Shown here: positions 1 to 7,932 of the stretch, piece after piece
Position numbering within the stretch: the stretch's first letter is position 1
Layout: each line of letters begins with the position of its first letter
Notes under the pieces: generated by a model
The model's database searches: none
What the model saw: the letters and a program-made list of their open reading frames with translations, nothing else
Told to the model about the DNA's origin: nothing
Source: Dasania phycosphaerae
GTDB taxonomy: Bacteria > Pseudomonadota > Gammaproteobacteria > Pseudomonadales > Dasaniaceae
Reading direction: 5' to 3'
DNA: 64,000 bases
NCBI RefSeq assembly: GCF_026891035.1
Contig: NZ_JAPTGG010000005.1
Location: forward strand, 124,001 to 188,000
Program-made: the position numbers and the translations under genes

Positions 1-2
1 CC

Positions 3-1838
3 GATGATATTTCTTACAGATTATCGGGGTTTACATCTAAATATGATGGTTATTTAGAGAATGACTACCCTCAAAAAACTTATACTACCAGTGGTAATGG
101 TGCCGCGCCATTAAGTAACGGCGGTGCTGATTTACCTGGTGCTGGCGATGATTTGGGGGGCGATGAAAGCTGGGCGCTTAGGGGACAGTTAGTTACTGCT
201 GTTAATGATAATTCGGATTTAAGTCTGATTGGTTTTTATTCAGAGTCTAAACAGTCAACAGGTCCCTATCAAGCAACTCCTACTATTGCCCAGGTTGATG
301 CTAATGGCAATACTCTTAATACATTCAGAATTGGTCCTAATGAAACCCGTGAAATTATTGGGCCGAATGGTGTGGGGGTAGATGCTTGGTTAGATGGCGA
401 TAGTGATAATGTACGGCCTGCTGGTCGAACCTTATACGGATATTTAGATCCTGATGGTAATGATTTCACGACTTCAAGTGATTATGCTTTTGATGATATA
501 AATACCTATAAGACCTATGGTGGTACCGTCAATTACTATCTTGAATTACCAGATGGGATGACATTATCGGCGATAACAGATTTCAAGCATCATGATAAGT
601 TTACTACGCTTGACTTAGATGCTGGCCCGCAAAGTCAATTTACTTATCTTGGTGAGGCCGATATAGATTCTGTTACACAAGAATTTAGGTTAAGTGGCGA
701 CTCTGAAGCCGATGGAATGAGGTGGATGGTAGGTTTATTTTACCTAGATATTGATGCGTTAAGTATTGGTGGCTTAAGTGCACTAAAAAACTCTTCTTCA
801 GGATTTCCTGCAGATTTTGAGCAGCCTAGGGTTTCATATTTAGAAACGAAATCTTATTCGATATTTGGTCAGATGGAGTTCGATTTAACAGAAACCCTTA
901 AGTTAACAACAGGTTTACGTGGAACTAACGAGTCCAAAGATTATACCTTTGATGTCTACTTTACTATTCCTAACGTTGATCCTAATGGTTGGGAAATTCC
1001 CGATCGCGATGGAGGTTCACCTGCTGTATTTGAAAATCATATCGAAGATGACAATAGTGAAAATCTATGGACGGGTAAAATACAATTAGATTGGCAGGTT
1101 AATGACGATATGCTGATTTACACAGGGTTTAATCGTGGTGTTAAGGCCGGAAGCTTCAACTCTGGTGATCACGCTCTAACGCCTGAGTTAGCACCTTATG
1201 AAAAAGAAGTGCTTCATGCTTATGAACTAGGGATTAAAAGTGAGTGGTTAGAGAATACAGTTCGGATTAATGGCGCGGCTTATTACTATGATTATAAAGA
1301 TTACCAGGCTGCCAGATGGACGGGGTTGGCTAATGTTATCACCAATAATGATTCCACTGTGCAAGGGGTGGAGGTGGAGGTAATTACATCGCCAATAGAT
1401 AATCTTGATGTCATGTTAACAGCTGCATATATCGACGCGAACGTTGAAGATTTAAATCTTATTGGTGATGGTTCAATATTAGTTGATGTTACACCAACAT
1501 TCTCGCCTAAAAAATCATTTTCAGCCTTTATTAATTATACGATAGAGGATGTTTTTGAAGGTGAACTATCTCTGCAGTTAAATAGTAGTTATCAGTCGAG
1601 CATATACTCAAATTTATCTAACTTTGACTCAACCGAGTTTGATAGCTGGACGGTGACAGATGTGCGCGCCAGCTGGGTTAGCTCAGAGGGCAATTGGATC
1701 GTGTCGACTTTTATTAAAAACGTAACTGATGAGCGTTACAATGTTATAGGCTTCGATTTGTCTACCGTCTGCGGGTGTAACGAGGAGGCACAAGGGAAGC
1801 CCAAGTGGGCAGGTGCTTCGGTTAAATATATCTATTAA
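3..1838 (+). CDS. TonB-dependent outer-membrane receptor, C-terminal part (partial)
   Basis: The frame is open from base 3, so the gene starts outside the window; 611 residues are visible. The protein is an outer-membrane beta-barrel of the TonB-dependent receptor family, which imports siderophores, cobalamin or sugars using TonB energy. Seen: alternating aromatic and polar beta-strands, a barrel-type region with the phrases ENLWTGKIQLDW and YTGFNRGVKAGSFN, and a C-terminus ending in aromatic residues (VKYIY) as expected for BAM-dependent insertion. The plug domain and TonB box are not visible. Family members with a LEN..RINGAAYYYDYKDYQ-like strand are usually of the larger Fe/sugar class; the substrate cannot be told. 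The gene belongs to the host chromosome left of the prophage. Confidence 0.9.
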   Translation, partial: DDISYRLSGFTSKYDGYLENDYPQKTYTTSGNGAAPLSNGGADLPGAGDDLGGDESWALRGQLVTAVNDNSDLSLIGFYSESKQSTGPYQATPTIAQVDANGNTLNTFRIGPNETREIIGPNGVGVDAWLDGDSDNVRPAGRTLYGYLDPDGNDFTTSSDYAFDDINTYKTYGGTVNYYLELPDGMTLSAITDFKHHDKFTTLDLDAGPQSQFTYLGEADIDSVTQEFRLSGDSEADGMRWMVGLFYLDIDALSIGGLSALKNSSSGFPADFEQPRVSYLETKSYSIFGQMEFDLTETLKLTTGLRGTNESKDYTFDVYFTIPNVDPNGWEIPDRDGGSPAVFENHIEDDNSENLWTGKIQLDWQVNDDMLIYTGFNRGVKAGSFNSGDHALTPELAPYEKEVLHAYELGIKSEWLENTVRINGAAYYYDYKDYQAARWTGLANVITNNDSTVQGVEVEVITSPIDNLDVMLTAAYIDANVEDLNLIGDGSILVDVTPTFSPKKSFSAFINYTIEDVFEGELSLQLNSSYQSSIYSNLSNFDSTEFDSWTVTDVRASWVSSEGNWIVSTFIKNVTDERYNVIGFDLSTVCGCNEEAQGKPKWAGASVKYIY

Positions 1839-2266
1839 GTGTTTGCTTTACTCAGAGTGTTTTCTGGTGAGTGTTTGTAATGTTGAATTAATGGGCTTCA
1901 CCAGTTTTTGAGGCGCTACAGACGGTCAGTATTGCTGCTGGAGATGGCCAAAGGATTTGCCACTAGACTGCTAGCGTCTTGTGATGTCAAGGCTGCTAGC
2001 AGCAAGTTGTGGCGTATCACGACCTTTCTTTTAAAACTGGCCACCAAGATTTATTAATAGGTGTTCAATTTTTTCGTTTTTAATGTTGGGTGGTTGCTTA
2101 ATGGGGGGGTAAGCGCTTTGTGGTGATTGTATTCTGTGGAGCGTTTATCGCTTTTTTGTGCTGTGAGTGCAAGTGGTCGGACACGATGGTGTTTTTCGCT
2201 TGTCCGGATAAAACGATTTCATAGTAAGGTGTTGTGGGCTCTTCGATATTGGGCAAAGATTAAGAG

Positions 2267-2326
2267 TGGTGCCAGTGGGCGGATTGGTCATAACAACTTG
2301 AGGTTGTTATGACCTCTACGAGGCGC
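2267..2326. repeat. Palindromic repeat unit A, copy 1
   Basis: The unit starts with a GTGGGCGGATT block and continues into a perfect 11-bp inverted repeat (2287-2297 with 2303-2313) around the loop TTGAG, followed by CCTC..GAGG. The bases 2267-2285 also match the 3' end of the tRNA-Leu at 46506 with 17 of 19 positions identical (my own visual alignment). A second copy lies at 2615-2668 with a different but still perfectly paired stem. Confidence 0.75.
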
Positions 2327-2339
2327 CTTTAAAGAACAG

Positions 2340-2403
2340 GCGACCAAAATGCTCTCGCATTTTGTAATTAAAACAGCTTGATGCTGTTTTAACCCCTTCG
2401 GGG
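2340..2403. repeat. Cluster of three short stem-loops
   Basis: Three perfect hairpins follow each other: AAAATGC-TCTC-GCATTTT (2346-2363), a 10-bp stem TTAAAACAGC with loop TTGAT (2368-2392), and CCCC-TTC-GGGG (2393-2403). The TTGAT loop resembles the TTGAG loop of unit A, so this is probably a diverged member of the same family. No T-tract follows that would make them simple terminators. Confidence 0.65.
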
Positions 2404-2432
2404 CTCAGCGTGCCCCATGAAATACTTTGGGT

Positions 2433-2568
2433 ATCGTCGCTTTACTCCTTGTTCCCTTTGTGCTGTAAGCACAAACGGTCGAACCGGGTCAGCGTGGCCC
2501 GCGCAATGTTTTGGCCATCTCGCCCGCTTTGCATTAGCGTAGTTATTAAGGAGTTTTATTGGTACTGG
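2433..2568. repeat. Direct repeat unit B, copy 1
   Basis: Imperfect direct repeat of 2665-2772, with about 30 extra bases in the middle. It contains the perfect hairpin TTTGTGCT-GTA-AGCACAAA (2457-2475) followed by GGTCGAACCGGGTC, and ends with a GGAGTTTT..TTGGT.CTGG block. The bases just before it, 2411-2434, recur in inverted orientation near xerD (56696-56719). Confidence 0.7.
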
Positions 2569-2614
2569 AAGTTGTTTTAGGTGGAGTTCTAATTGAGTTT
2601 GGTGCGCGCTGCTC

Positions 2615-2668
2615 GTGGGCGGACTAATCGTAGCAGCTTGAGGCTGCTACGACCTCTAACGAGGCATC
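2615..2668. repeat. Palindromic repeat unit A, copy 2
   Basis: Same architecture as 2267-2326: the GTGGGCGGACT block, then a perfect 10-bp inverted repeat (2628-2637 with 2643-2652) around the same TTGAG loop, then CCTC..GAGG. The stem sequence differs from copy 1 at several positions and each change is compensated on the other strand, which indicates selection for pairing or copying by a structure-dependent mechanism. Confidence 0.75.
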
Positions 2669-2772
2669 GTCGCTACGCTCCTCGTTCCCTTTGTGCTGTA
2701 AGCACAAATGGTCGAACCGGGTCCGAGCCCGCGTTGCATTAGCTTAGCTCTAAAGGAGTTTTGTTGGTGCTG
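2665..2772. repeat. Direct repeat unit B, copy 2
   Basis: Second copy of the unit at 2433-2568, with the same TTTGTGCT-GTA-AGCACAAA hairpin (2690-2708) and the same closing block. Units A and B alternate (A-B-A-B) across 2267-2772, so the whole A+B module appears to be duplicated in tandem. Confidence 0.7.
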
Positions 2773-2892
2773 GGATGATGCAGTGTAGAATGGTACCCCG
2801 AGCCCTCCTTACTGCGAACCATTAAAACCTTGGTGGTAGCCCTCCCTGTGAGGTTTAAAAAAGCTGCGTAACCCTTGATTTTATTGAGGTTT

Positions 2893-2920
2893 GCGACAAT
2901 TCCCCCCCTTGTTATGTCGC
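2893..2920. repeat. 28-base hairpin repeat, copy 1
   Basis: GCGACA...TGTCGC stem with a C-rich loop. The same 28-base element occurs at 10207-10234 with 24 identical positions, in front of the capsid gene. Here it precedes the packaging module. It could be a binding site, an RNA processing or anti-termination element, or part of a packaging site. Confidence 0.6.
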
Positions 2921-2944
2921 CCTGTTGATTGCTTCAATGGTCTA

Positions 2945-3931
2945 ATGGCGAACCCTTCAGTTATTGCTACAGACAACCCAGCAGACCGCATGGTGACTTT
3001 TCGCTGTACGGATTGTGAGCATACGTTTAAGTCGGAGCCTGGCCGTGTTGTTGATGCGCCCGGGCTAGCCTTCCCTTATGAGTATTTTTGCGACTGCGAA
3101 TTATGCGGGGCAGAGCTCAGTCAAATTTGGTGGGAAAAAAACTTATTCCAGGCGCATGTAAAAGCCACCGGCCCTAAAACCCCTGAGGGCAAGGCGGCAG
3201 CTAGCGCCAACCTCGAAGGCTACCCCACAGCCGAGCAAATGCTGCGCATACGGTTTAACGGCTTAAAAAATGGCGCTCATGCTAAAACAGCAATTGCCTT
3301 TCCAGCCAAGCCTGGCAAGTACGCACACTGCAAAACCTGCGATATAGATCATGATTTTTGCCGCCAGCAACCAGCTTGCCTGCGCCGCTCAGAGCTAATG
3401 CTTAAGTATTTGGCCGCCGTAAAGTCGGGTGACCCATCACACCTGGAAGATATACATATAGTTAACCAGGCCACTGTAACCGCCGTTCTGGGCGACATGA
3501 TGCAGGAGGTTATTAACGACGGCCCTACGCTGCGCTCGCCTGCGTATGTAAGTTCTAAAGATGGCGATATTAGTTTTGTAAAAGATCCGCGCAGCAAGGA
3601 TAGGGAGGCTTACATCATGGATGTAAAGGCGCACCCCTTGCTTAAACTAATGATGGAGTTTATGCAAAAAAACAGCATGACCTTATCTGACCTAAACCTA
3701 ACACCCAAAATACACGTTGATCAAAACATCATGGCCGGCCAATTGGCTGGTGATGCCGTTGATAAAGAACGCTCGGCTGATTACCAGCAAAAAATGCTAG
3801 ACCAGGTTAGCCATCTTAAAAGTCTGGTTAGCCGCGGCAAAGCTCGGCTGGTTAACGATAAAGTATTGCAGGAATACCAACAGGAAGAGCTGGACGATGA
3901 CGAGGGGGTAATCGATGTCAGCCCGGATTAA
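2945..3931 (+). CDS. Zinc-ribbon phage protein upstream of the large terminase (candidate small terminase or DNA-recognition protein)
   Basis: 328 residues from ATG 2945; the frame is open from 2891 but that part overlaps a hairpin and has no ribosome site. ATG 2990 is another possible start. Near the N-terminus are paired cysteines (FRCTDCEHTF, then YFCDCELCGAEL), a zinc-ribbon pattern, and a second pair (AHCKTCDIDHDFC, QQPACLRR) in the middle. The C-terminus is acidic (EELDDDEG). The position directly before the terminase, with a 17-base overlap, and the length are those of a protein that recognises phage DNA for packaging, but I do not recognise the family with certainty. First gene of the late transcript. 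Confidence 0.6.
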   Translation: MANPSVIATDNPADRMVTFRCTDCEHTFKSEPGRVVDAPGLAFPYEYFCDCELCGAELSQIWWEKNLFQAHVKATGPKTPEGKAAASANLEGYPTAEQMLRIRFNGLKNGAHAKTAIAFPAKPGKYAHCKTCDIDHDFCRQQPACLRRSELMLKYLAAVKSGDPSHLEDIHIVNQATVTAVLGDMMQEVINDGPTLRSPAYVSSKDGDISFVKDPRSKDREAYIMDVKAHPLLKLMMEFMQKNSMTLSDLNLTPKIHVDQNIMAGQLAGDAVDKERSADYQQKMLDQVSHLKSLVSRGKARLVNDKVLQEYQQEELDDDEGVIDVSPD

Positions 3932-5516
3932 TGCCGCCCAGCGCGCCGAGCTGCAAAATGTTGCCGAGCGCGAGGTGCTGCGCTACAAAGGCAACCACCC
4001 ACTATGGCATAAACATATACACGGGGCCGACCTAGACCCCATGCAAGTGCTCAAAATGGTGGAAATGGACGAACACCTATTTACCGTTGATTACTCGTGC
4101 CGTCGTACCCGTAAAACATCCACAAAAGAGCTATGGTTTTTAGAGTACATGGCCTGTAACGCCGACCAATCGCTAGGCATTATCGCCCCTACAGAAAGCC
4201 AAAGTATTACCAATCTAAATTACCACACCGATGCCATTCGCCGATCCCCCATATTGTCAAACTTTATCAACACCAAAGGTGGCCGCAAACAAATGGCCGA
4301 TAGTTACTATCAGTTTGCCAACCGCTCGCAAGCCGAGGCTTACGGCATTATGGGCCAGGTGGACGGCGACGATTTAACCATTGCCAGCATAGAAGAGGTG
4401 GACGATTTACCGCAAGAGCGCTTATTTTCACGGTTCTTACTCACCATGGGGGCAACCGACAGGCTGGGGGCTGATAAAGATTCGGTTAACGATCAAATAA
4501 TTCGCATTACCGGTGTATTCAAAGGGGCTGATACGCTTTCAGACTTAATCGACTCTGGCGATTTTCATGTTCTACCCGTGGTCGATTGCTACACAGGTAT
4601 AGAGCTGGGCGTGGTTAAAGAGTCTTTTATGACGCTAATGCAGGGTCAGCTATCTAGCGAAGAGTATATACGGCAGCTGCTATGCCAAAACATAGCAGCC
4701 AAAAACTTGATTTGGGAAAAATGGGTAAGGCAGGCGCTGCAGCGCGGCCTCATGGCTGGTGTAAAACTAGTAGAGCCAGAGATAATGGCGGTTTACAAAA
4801 AGCGCGGCCTGCTATCGTTTGGTTACGACCACACCGGCCATGGTGAGGCGGCGAGCTCGTCGCGCTCAGCGCTGGTGGTTAAAGAAATGATAGGCAACCA
4901 CATAGCCACCATATTTTGCAAAACATGGCCGCCAGGTACCGACGAAAAAATAATACTGCACGACCTGGTAAGCCTATGGCGTTATTTTATGCCCGATTAC
5001 GCCATGGGCGACGCCTTTGGCATAGGCCTGCTTACCGCGCTAAACGACAGGCTGTTTACTGAGGGGCTAACCGCCATATCCCGCATGGCTGTGGGCGGTG
5101 GCGAATCCACCGCCAGCACCTGGACGGACTGGGCTTTTGCACCACTACGATTTGAGGGCATGATTAAACACCAAATGGCGCAGGCCGTGCGCGCCACTTA
5201 CCAAAATGGCTTTGCCGTACTGCCCTACATCGACAACGAAGAGGGCGGCGACCCGCTTGTCGACGATATGCGCACCCTCCAAAAACAACTAATTAACATT
5301 AAACAAACACCCGTAAAAAACGGCAGCTATAACAGCTATGAGATGGTAAAAAAACTTATTGGTGACGATTTGTTTGATGCCGACATGGCTGGCACCTGGG
5401 CGCTGGTCACCCGCGGTGAAAGCAGCTATGCCACCGAAATTAACACCTTAGAACGAACTCGCCAGCAGCTGCTAGGCAGCAATAACCTGCGCCAACTGGG
5501 AGGCCTAAATGGCTAA
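3915..5516 (+). CDS. Phage terminase large subunit
   Basis: 533 residues. The ATP-driven motor packages DNA into the prohead and cuts the concatemer. An adenine-binding/Walker A-like region is seen at CRRTRKTSTKELW (about residues 63-75), and a Walker B-like strand at DLTIASIEEVDDL (about 153-165) with two acidic residues. The RNase H-like nuclease half follows, with SFGYDHTGHGE and later PDYAMGDAFGIG as plausible acidic metal ligands. The length is usual for the family. The start overlaps the upstream gene by 17 bases and the end overlaps the portal gene by 8, so translation is coupled. Confidence 0.85.
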   Translation: MSARINAAQRAELQNVAEREVLRYKGNHPLWHKHIHGADLDPMQVLKMVEMDEHLFTVDYSCRRTRKTSTKELWFLEYMACNADQSLGIIAPTESQSITNLNYHTDAIRRSPILSNFINTKGGRKQMADSYYQFANRSQAEAYGIMGQVDGDDLTIASIEEVDDLPQERLFSRFLLTMGATDRLGADKDSVNDQIIRITGVFKGADTLSDLIDSGDFHVLPVVDCYTGIELGVVKESFMTLMQGQLSSEEYIRQLLCQNIAAKNLIWEKWVRQALQRGLMAGVKLVEPEIMAVYKKRGLLSFGYDHTGHGEAASSSRSALVVKEMIGNHIATIFCKTWPPGTDEKIILHDLVSLWRYFMPDYAMGDAFGIGLLTALNDRLFTEGLTAISRMAVGGGESTASTWTDWAFAPLRFEGMIKHQMAQAVRATYQNGFAVLPYIDNEEGGDPLVDDMRTLQKQLINIKQTPVKNGSYNSYEMVKKLIGDDLFDADMAGTWALVTRGESSYATEINTLERTRQQLLGSNNLRQLGGLNG

Positions 5517-6933
5517 CAAAATTGCAAAAAAAATTGATGCCTTTTTAGGGCGCGCCCGCACAGACAGCGGCGAGTTAGGGGCATTACACGCCGAAGCCCT
5601 ACAGGCCAACGCCGCTAGAGATTACGCAGCAGGAAAAGTAGCCACGCCCGAAAACAGCCAGCGCTATCTCTACCAGCAAATGAACGTAGACTTTAACCGC
5701 CGCGCCACCGTGTTAGACATTCGCCACATGGATAAGGCCGATGGCCGAGTTAAAAAAATTCATAAGAAAATGGCAAGGGATATCACCCAGGGCGGCTTAA
5801 AGCTGCATTGGGGGGGCAAAGAAAACTCCACCGTTATACGGCTATTTAAAAATTTTGTACAACGCCTAGAGCTAAACAGCAGGGAGAAATTACAAAGTGA
5901 CGCGCGCGGCTGTGTGATGGAGGGAAACCTAGCGTTGCAATGGGTGCTAGAAGAGGTCAACGGCGAGCGCCGCATAGGTGCTGGCGTACGCATGCCATCC
6001 GAAACCATTGTGCCGCAAGTGGATGGCAGCGGGCGCTTTAAAGATCACAACAACGCCTACCACCAGCTAGACATTATGAGCTCGCGGGTGGTTGCTAAAT
6101 TTGCCTCATGGGGCCTAACCATAGGCCGCCTAGATCCCGACAACTACGATGATCTGGGGGCCATGGGCAGGCCATACCTGGATGCCTCGCGCCCAGTGTG
6201 GCAAAAATTAATGATGACCGAAGAGGATCTAGTTATTAGGCGGCGGGTGCGCGCGCCCCAGAAGTTATCGCACAATTTGCGCGGCATGACGCCCGAGGCT
6301 GCAAAAAGTTACGAGGAAAAAGTGCGCAACGAATCGGGCGAAATACCCACAGATTTTTTTGTATCGGGCGAGGGCACAGTAACAGCCATTAGCGGCGATG
6401 CCAATTTAGAGCAAATAGCCGATGTGGAGCTATTAATAGATTCCTTTTTTTCGGGCTCCCCAGCACCTAAAGGCCTATTTGGCTATGTGGGTGACCTGCC
6501 GCGCGATGTATTAGAGGATTTAAAGCGTGACTACTACGAAGAGATAGACGGCGCACAGGATGTGCAATCTGGTGTTTACCAGCGTGGTTTTTATTTAGAC
6601 CTGCTATTACACGGTGTAAACCCCTTGGCTTACGACTTTAGCGTAGTGTTTGCCGAGCGCAAAACAGAAACCCGTAACCAGCGCGCTGATTACGCCCTTA
6701 AATTACAAGCCCTGGGCTTTCCTCAAGATATGGTGTTTACCGCCGCCGGGGCTGACCCGGTAGAGGTAAGAGCCAAACTAGAAGAGCAATTCAACAAAGC
6801 TGATCCTTACCCCGATATTTACGATGACAAAGAGGACGACGACCAAACCAAAAGCGGCAACGCCACTGTAAATGTTACGCCCGGCAACGGCCGCAAGGGT
6901 GAAAGCGCCACCACCATTAACACGAGGACGTAA
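5509..6933 (+). CDS. Phage portal protein
   Basis: 474 residues; forms the dodecameric ring at the capsid vertex through which DNA enters and leaves and onto which the tail is joined. Seen: an N-terminal helical region, a middle section with the wing/stem pattern (RVVAKFASWGLTIGRLDP, MGRPYLDASRPVWQKLMM) and a long segment that ends in FSGSPAPKGLFG and GAQDVQSGVYQRGF, typical of portals followed by a helical crown. The C-terminal tail is acidic and then low in complexity (DDKEDDDQTK). The location right after the terminase supports the call. Confidence 0.8.
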   Translation: MANKIAKKIDAFLGRARTDSGELGALHAEALQANAARDYAAGKVATPENSQRYLYQQMNVDFNRRATVLDIRHMDKADGRVKKIHKKMARDITQGGLKLHWGGKENSTVIRLFKNFVQRLELNSREKLQSDARGCVMEGNLALQWVLEEVNGERRIGAGVRMPSETIVPQVDGSGRFKDHNNAYHQLDIMSSRVVAKFASWGLTIGRLDPDNYDDLGAMGRPYLDASRPVWQKLMMTEEDLVIRRRVRAPQKLSHNLRGMTPEAAKSYEEKVRNESGEIPTDFFVSGEGTVTAISGDANLEQIADVELLIDSFFSGSPAPKGLFGYVGDLPRDVLEDLKRDYYEEIDGAQDVQSGVYQRGFYLDLLLHGVNPLAYDFSVVFAERKTETRNQRADYALKLQALGFPQDMVFTAAGADPVEVRAKLEEQFNKADPYPDIYDDKEDDDQTKSGNATVNVTPGNGRKGESATTINTRT

Positions 6934-6936
6934 GCC

Positions 6937-7503
6937 ATGAACCTAAAGACAATACTCTCTGCCGCGCTGGATGTGGCCGCCACCGTTAACCCTGGTGTTG
7001 GTGCTGCGGTAGGCCTGGTTAACAAGTTTTTGCCCGACGATAAAAAGTTAGGCAACCAAGCTACAGGCCGCGACGTTATAGCGGCGGTTGATACCCTACC
7101 AGCCGAGGTGCAGGCTAGCATTTACGAAAAAGAAATTGATTTTAAGATTTCCGAGGTTAACGCCTGGTCTAGCGTGCAGCAAGCCAACGCCGAAGCCGAC
7201 GCCAAAGGCAGCACACTACGTCCGCGCATAGCTTTAATGATGGCCTGGGCGGTGGTGGTTTCAATTATCCCTATTTCACTTTCGGTTGCGTGGGCTGTTG
7301 CTATGAGCGACAACCCCTTAAAAAGCGCGGGTGATAACTGGGAGTTGGTCACCGCCCTTATAGCCACGCCTACCATATTATTGCGCGGCTATTTTGGCTT
7401 GCGCACAGACGAGAAAAAAGCGCGATATGCGGCCTCTATCGGCCAGCCGTTAGGCTCTGTGGCACCTGCCGGTATACTTAAAGGGTTTATGGGAGGGCGC
7501 TAG
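6937..7503 (+). CDS. 3TM holin-family protein
   Basis: 188 residues. It matches in layout the holin-of-3TMs family first described in gene-transfer agents: a short hydrophobic N-terminus (PGVGAAVGLVNKF), a charged middle, a strong membrane pair (IALMMAWAVVVSIIPISLSV and a second near LVTALIATPTILLRGYFGL), and a small cytoplasmic tail. The family is expected to open the inner membrane at lysis. It lies between the portal and the DUF5675 gene, in the head block rather than at the end of the late operon, which is unusual for lambda-like phages. Confidence 0.7.
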   Translation: MNLKTILSAALDVAATVNPGVGAAVGLVNKFLPDDKKLGNQATGRDVIAAVDTLPAEVQASIYEKEIDFKISEVNAWSSVQQANAEADAKGSTLRPRIALMMAWAVVVSIIPISLSVAWAVAMSDNPLKSAGDNWELVTALIATPTILLRGYFGLRTDEKKARYAASIGQPLGSVAPAGILKGFMGGR

Positions 7504-7932
7504 ATGATAATTACCCAGCTGAGATCCTACCCCCCCAACTATACCGAGAGCCGCCTATTTATTAATGGCGGTAAGCGTTTTTGCTGGGTGTTAGAGGATA
7601 AAAAACAGCCCTTTGGTATTAAAGTGCCAGGGCAAACCTGCATACCTGAGGGCGCCTATAACGTATCAATTACTCGCAGTACACGCTGGCAAAAAGACAT
7701 GCTGCTATTGCACAACCAGGACGACCTCAGCATAGTGCGTGACGGCGTGCGCTTCACCGGTGTGCGCCCCCACGGGGGTAATGATGTAGACGACACTGCC
7801 GGCTGCCCACTTTGTGCGTACCACTCCAACCACCAGGGCAAGGTGTGGGGGCGCGCCAGTGACGATTTATTTAAGCTGGTTAAGCGCGCCCTGGATAAAG
7901 GCGAGGAAGTTCTGTGGGTGATTAGTAGCTAA
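7504..7932 (+). CDS. DUF5675-family protein, candidate lysis function
   Basis: 142 residues, starting directly after the holin stop. The sequence has the DUF5675 pattern: CWVLEDKKQPFG, then GQTCIPEGAYNVSITRS, then VRPHGGNDVDDTAGCPL. Proteins of this family sit next to holins in many phages and are suspected to act on the cell wall or in lysis, but no activity is established to my knowledge. Conserved His, Asp and Cys residues in HGGNDVDDTAGC would suit a metal or thiol site. No other endolysin or spanin was found in the window, so this is the best lysis-enzyme candidate by position. Confidence 0.65.
   Translation: MIITQLRSYPPNYTESRLFINGGKRFCWVLEDKKQPFGIKVPGQTCIPEGAYNVSITRSTRWQKDMLLLHNQDDLSIVRDGVRFTGVRPHGGNDVDDTAGCPLCAYHSNHQGKVWGRASDDLFKLVKRALDKGEEVLWVISS

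Larger units (their letters stand above)
1839..2890. other. Gene-free host/prophage junction rich in palindromic repeats
   Basis: About 1.05 kb without a convincing gene. It holds at least seven short perfect stem-loops (2287-2313, 2346-2363, 2368-2392, 2393-2403, 2457-2475, 2628-2652, 2690-2708) and two tandemly repeated longer units, described separately. A 61-codon frame at 2127-2312 lacks a ribosome binding site and overlaps a repeat unit, so it is not called. The prophage left end must lie in or just right of this stretch. Confidence 0.7.

Noticed and set aside
2127..2312. 61-residue open frame between the receptor gene and the prophage
   Set aside because: No ribosome binding site, overlaps repeat unit A and a hairpin, and the composition is basic and non-coding-like.
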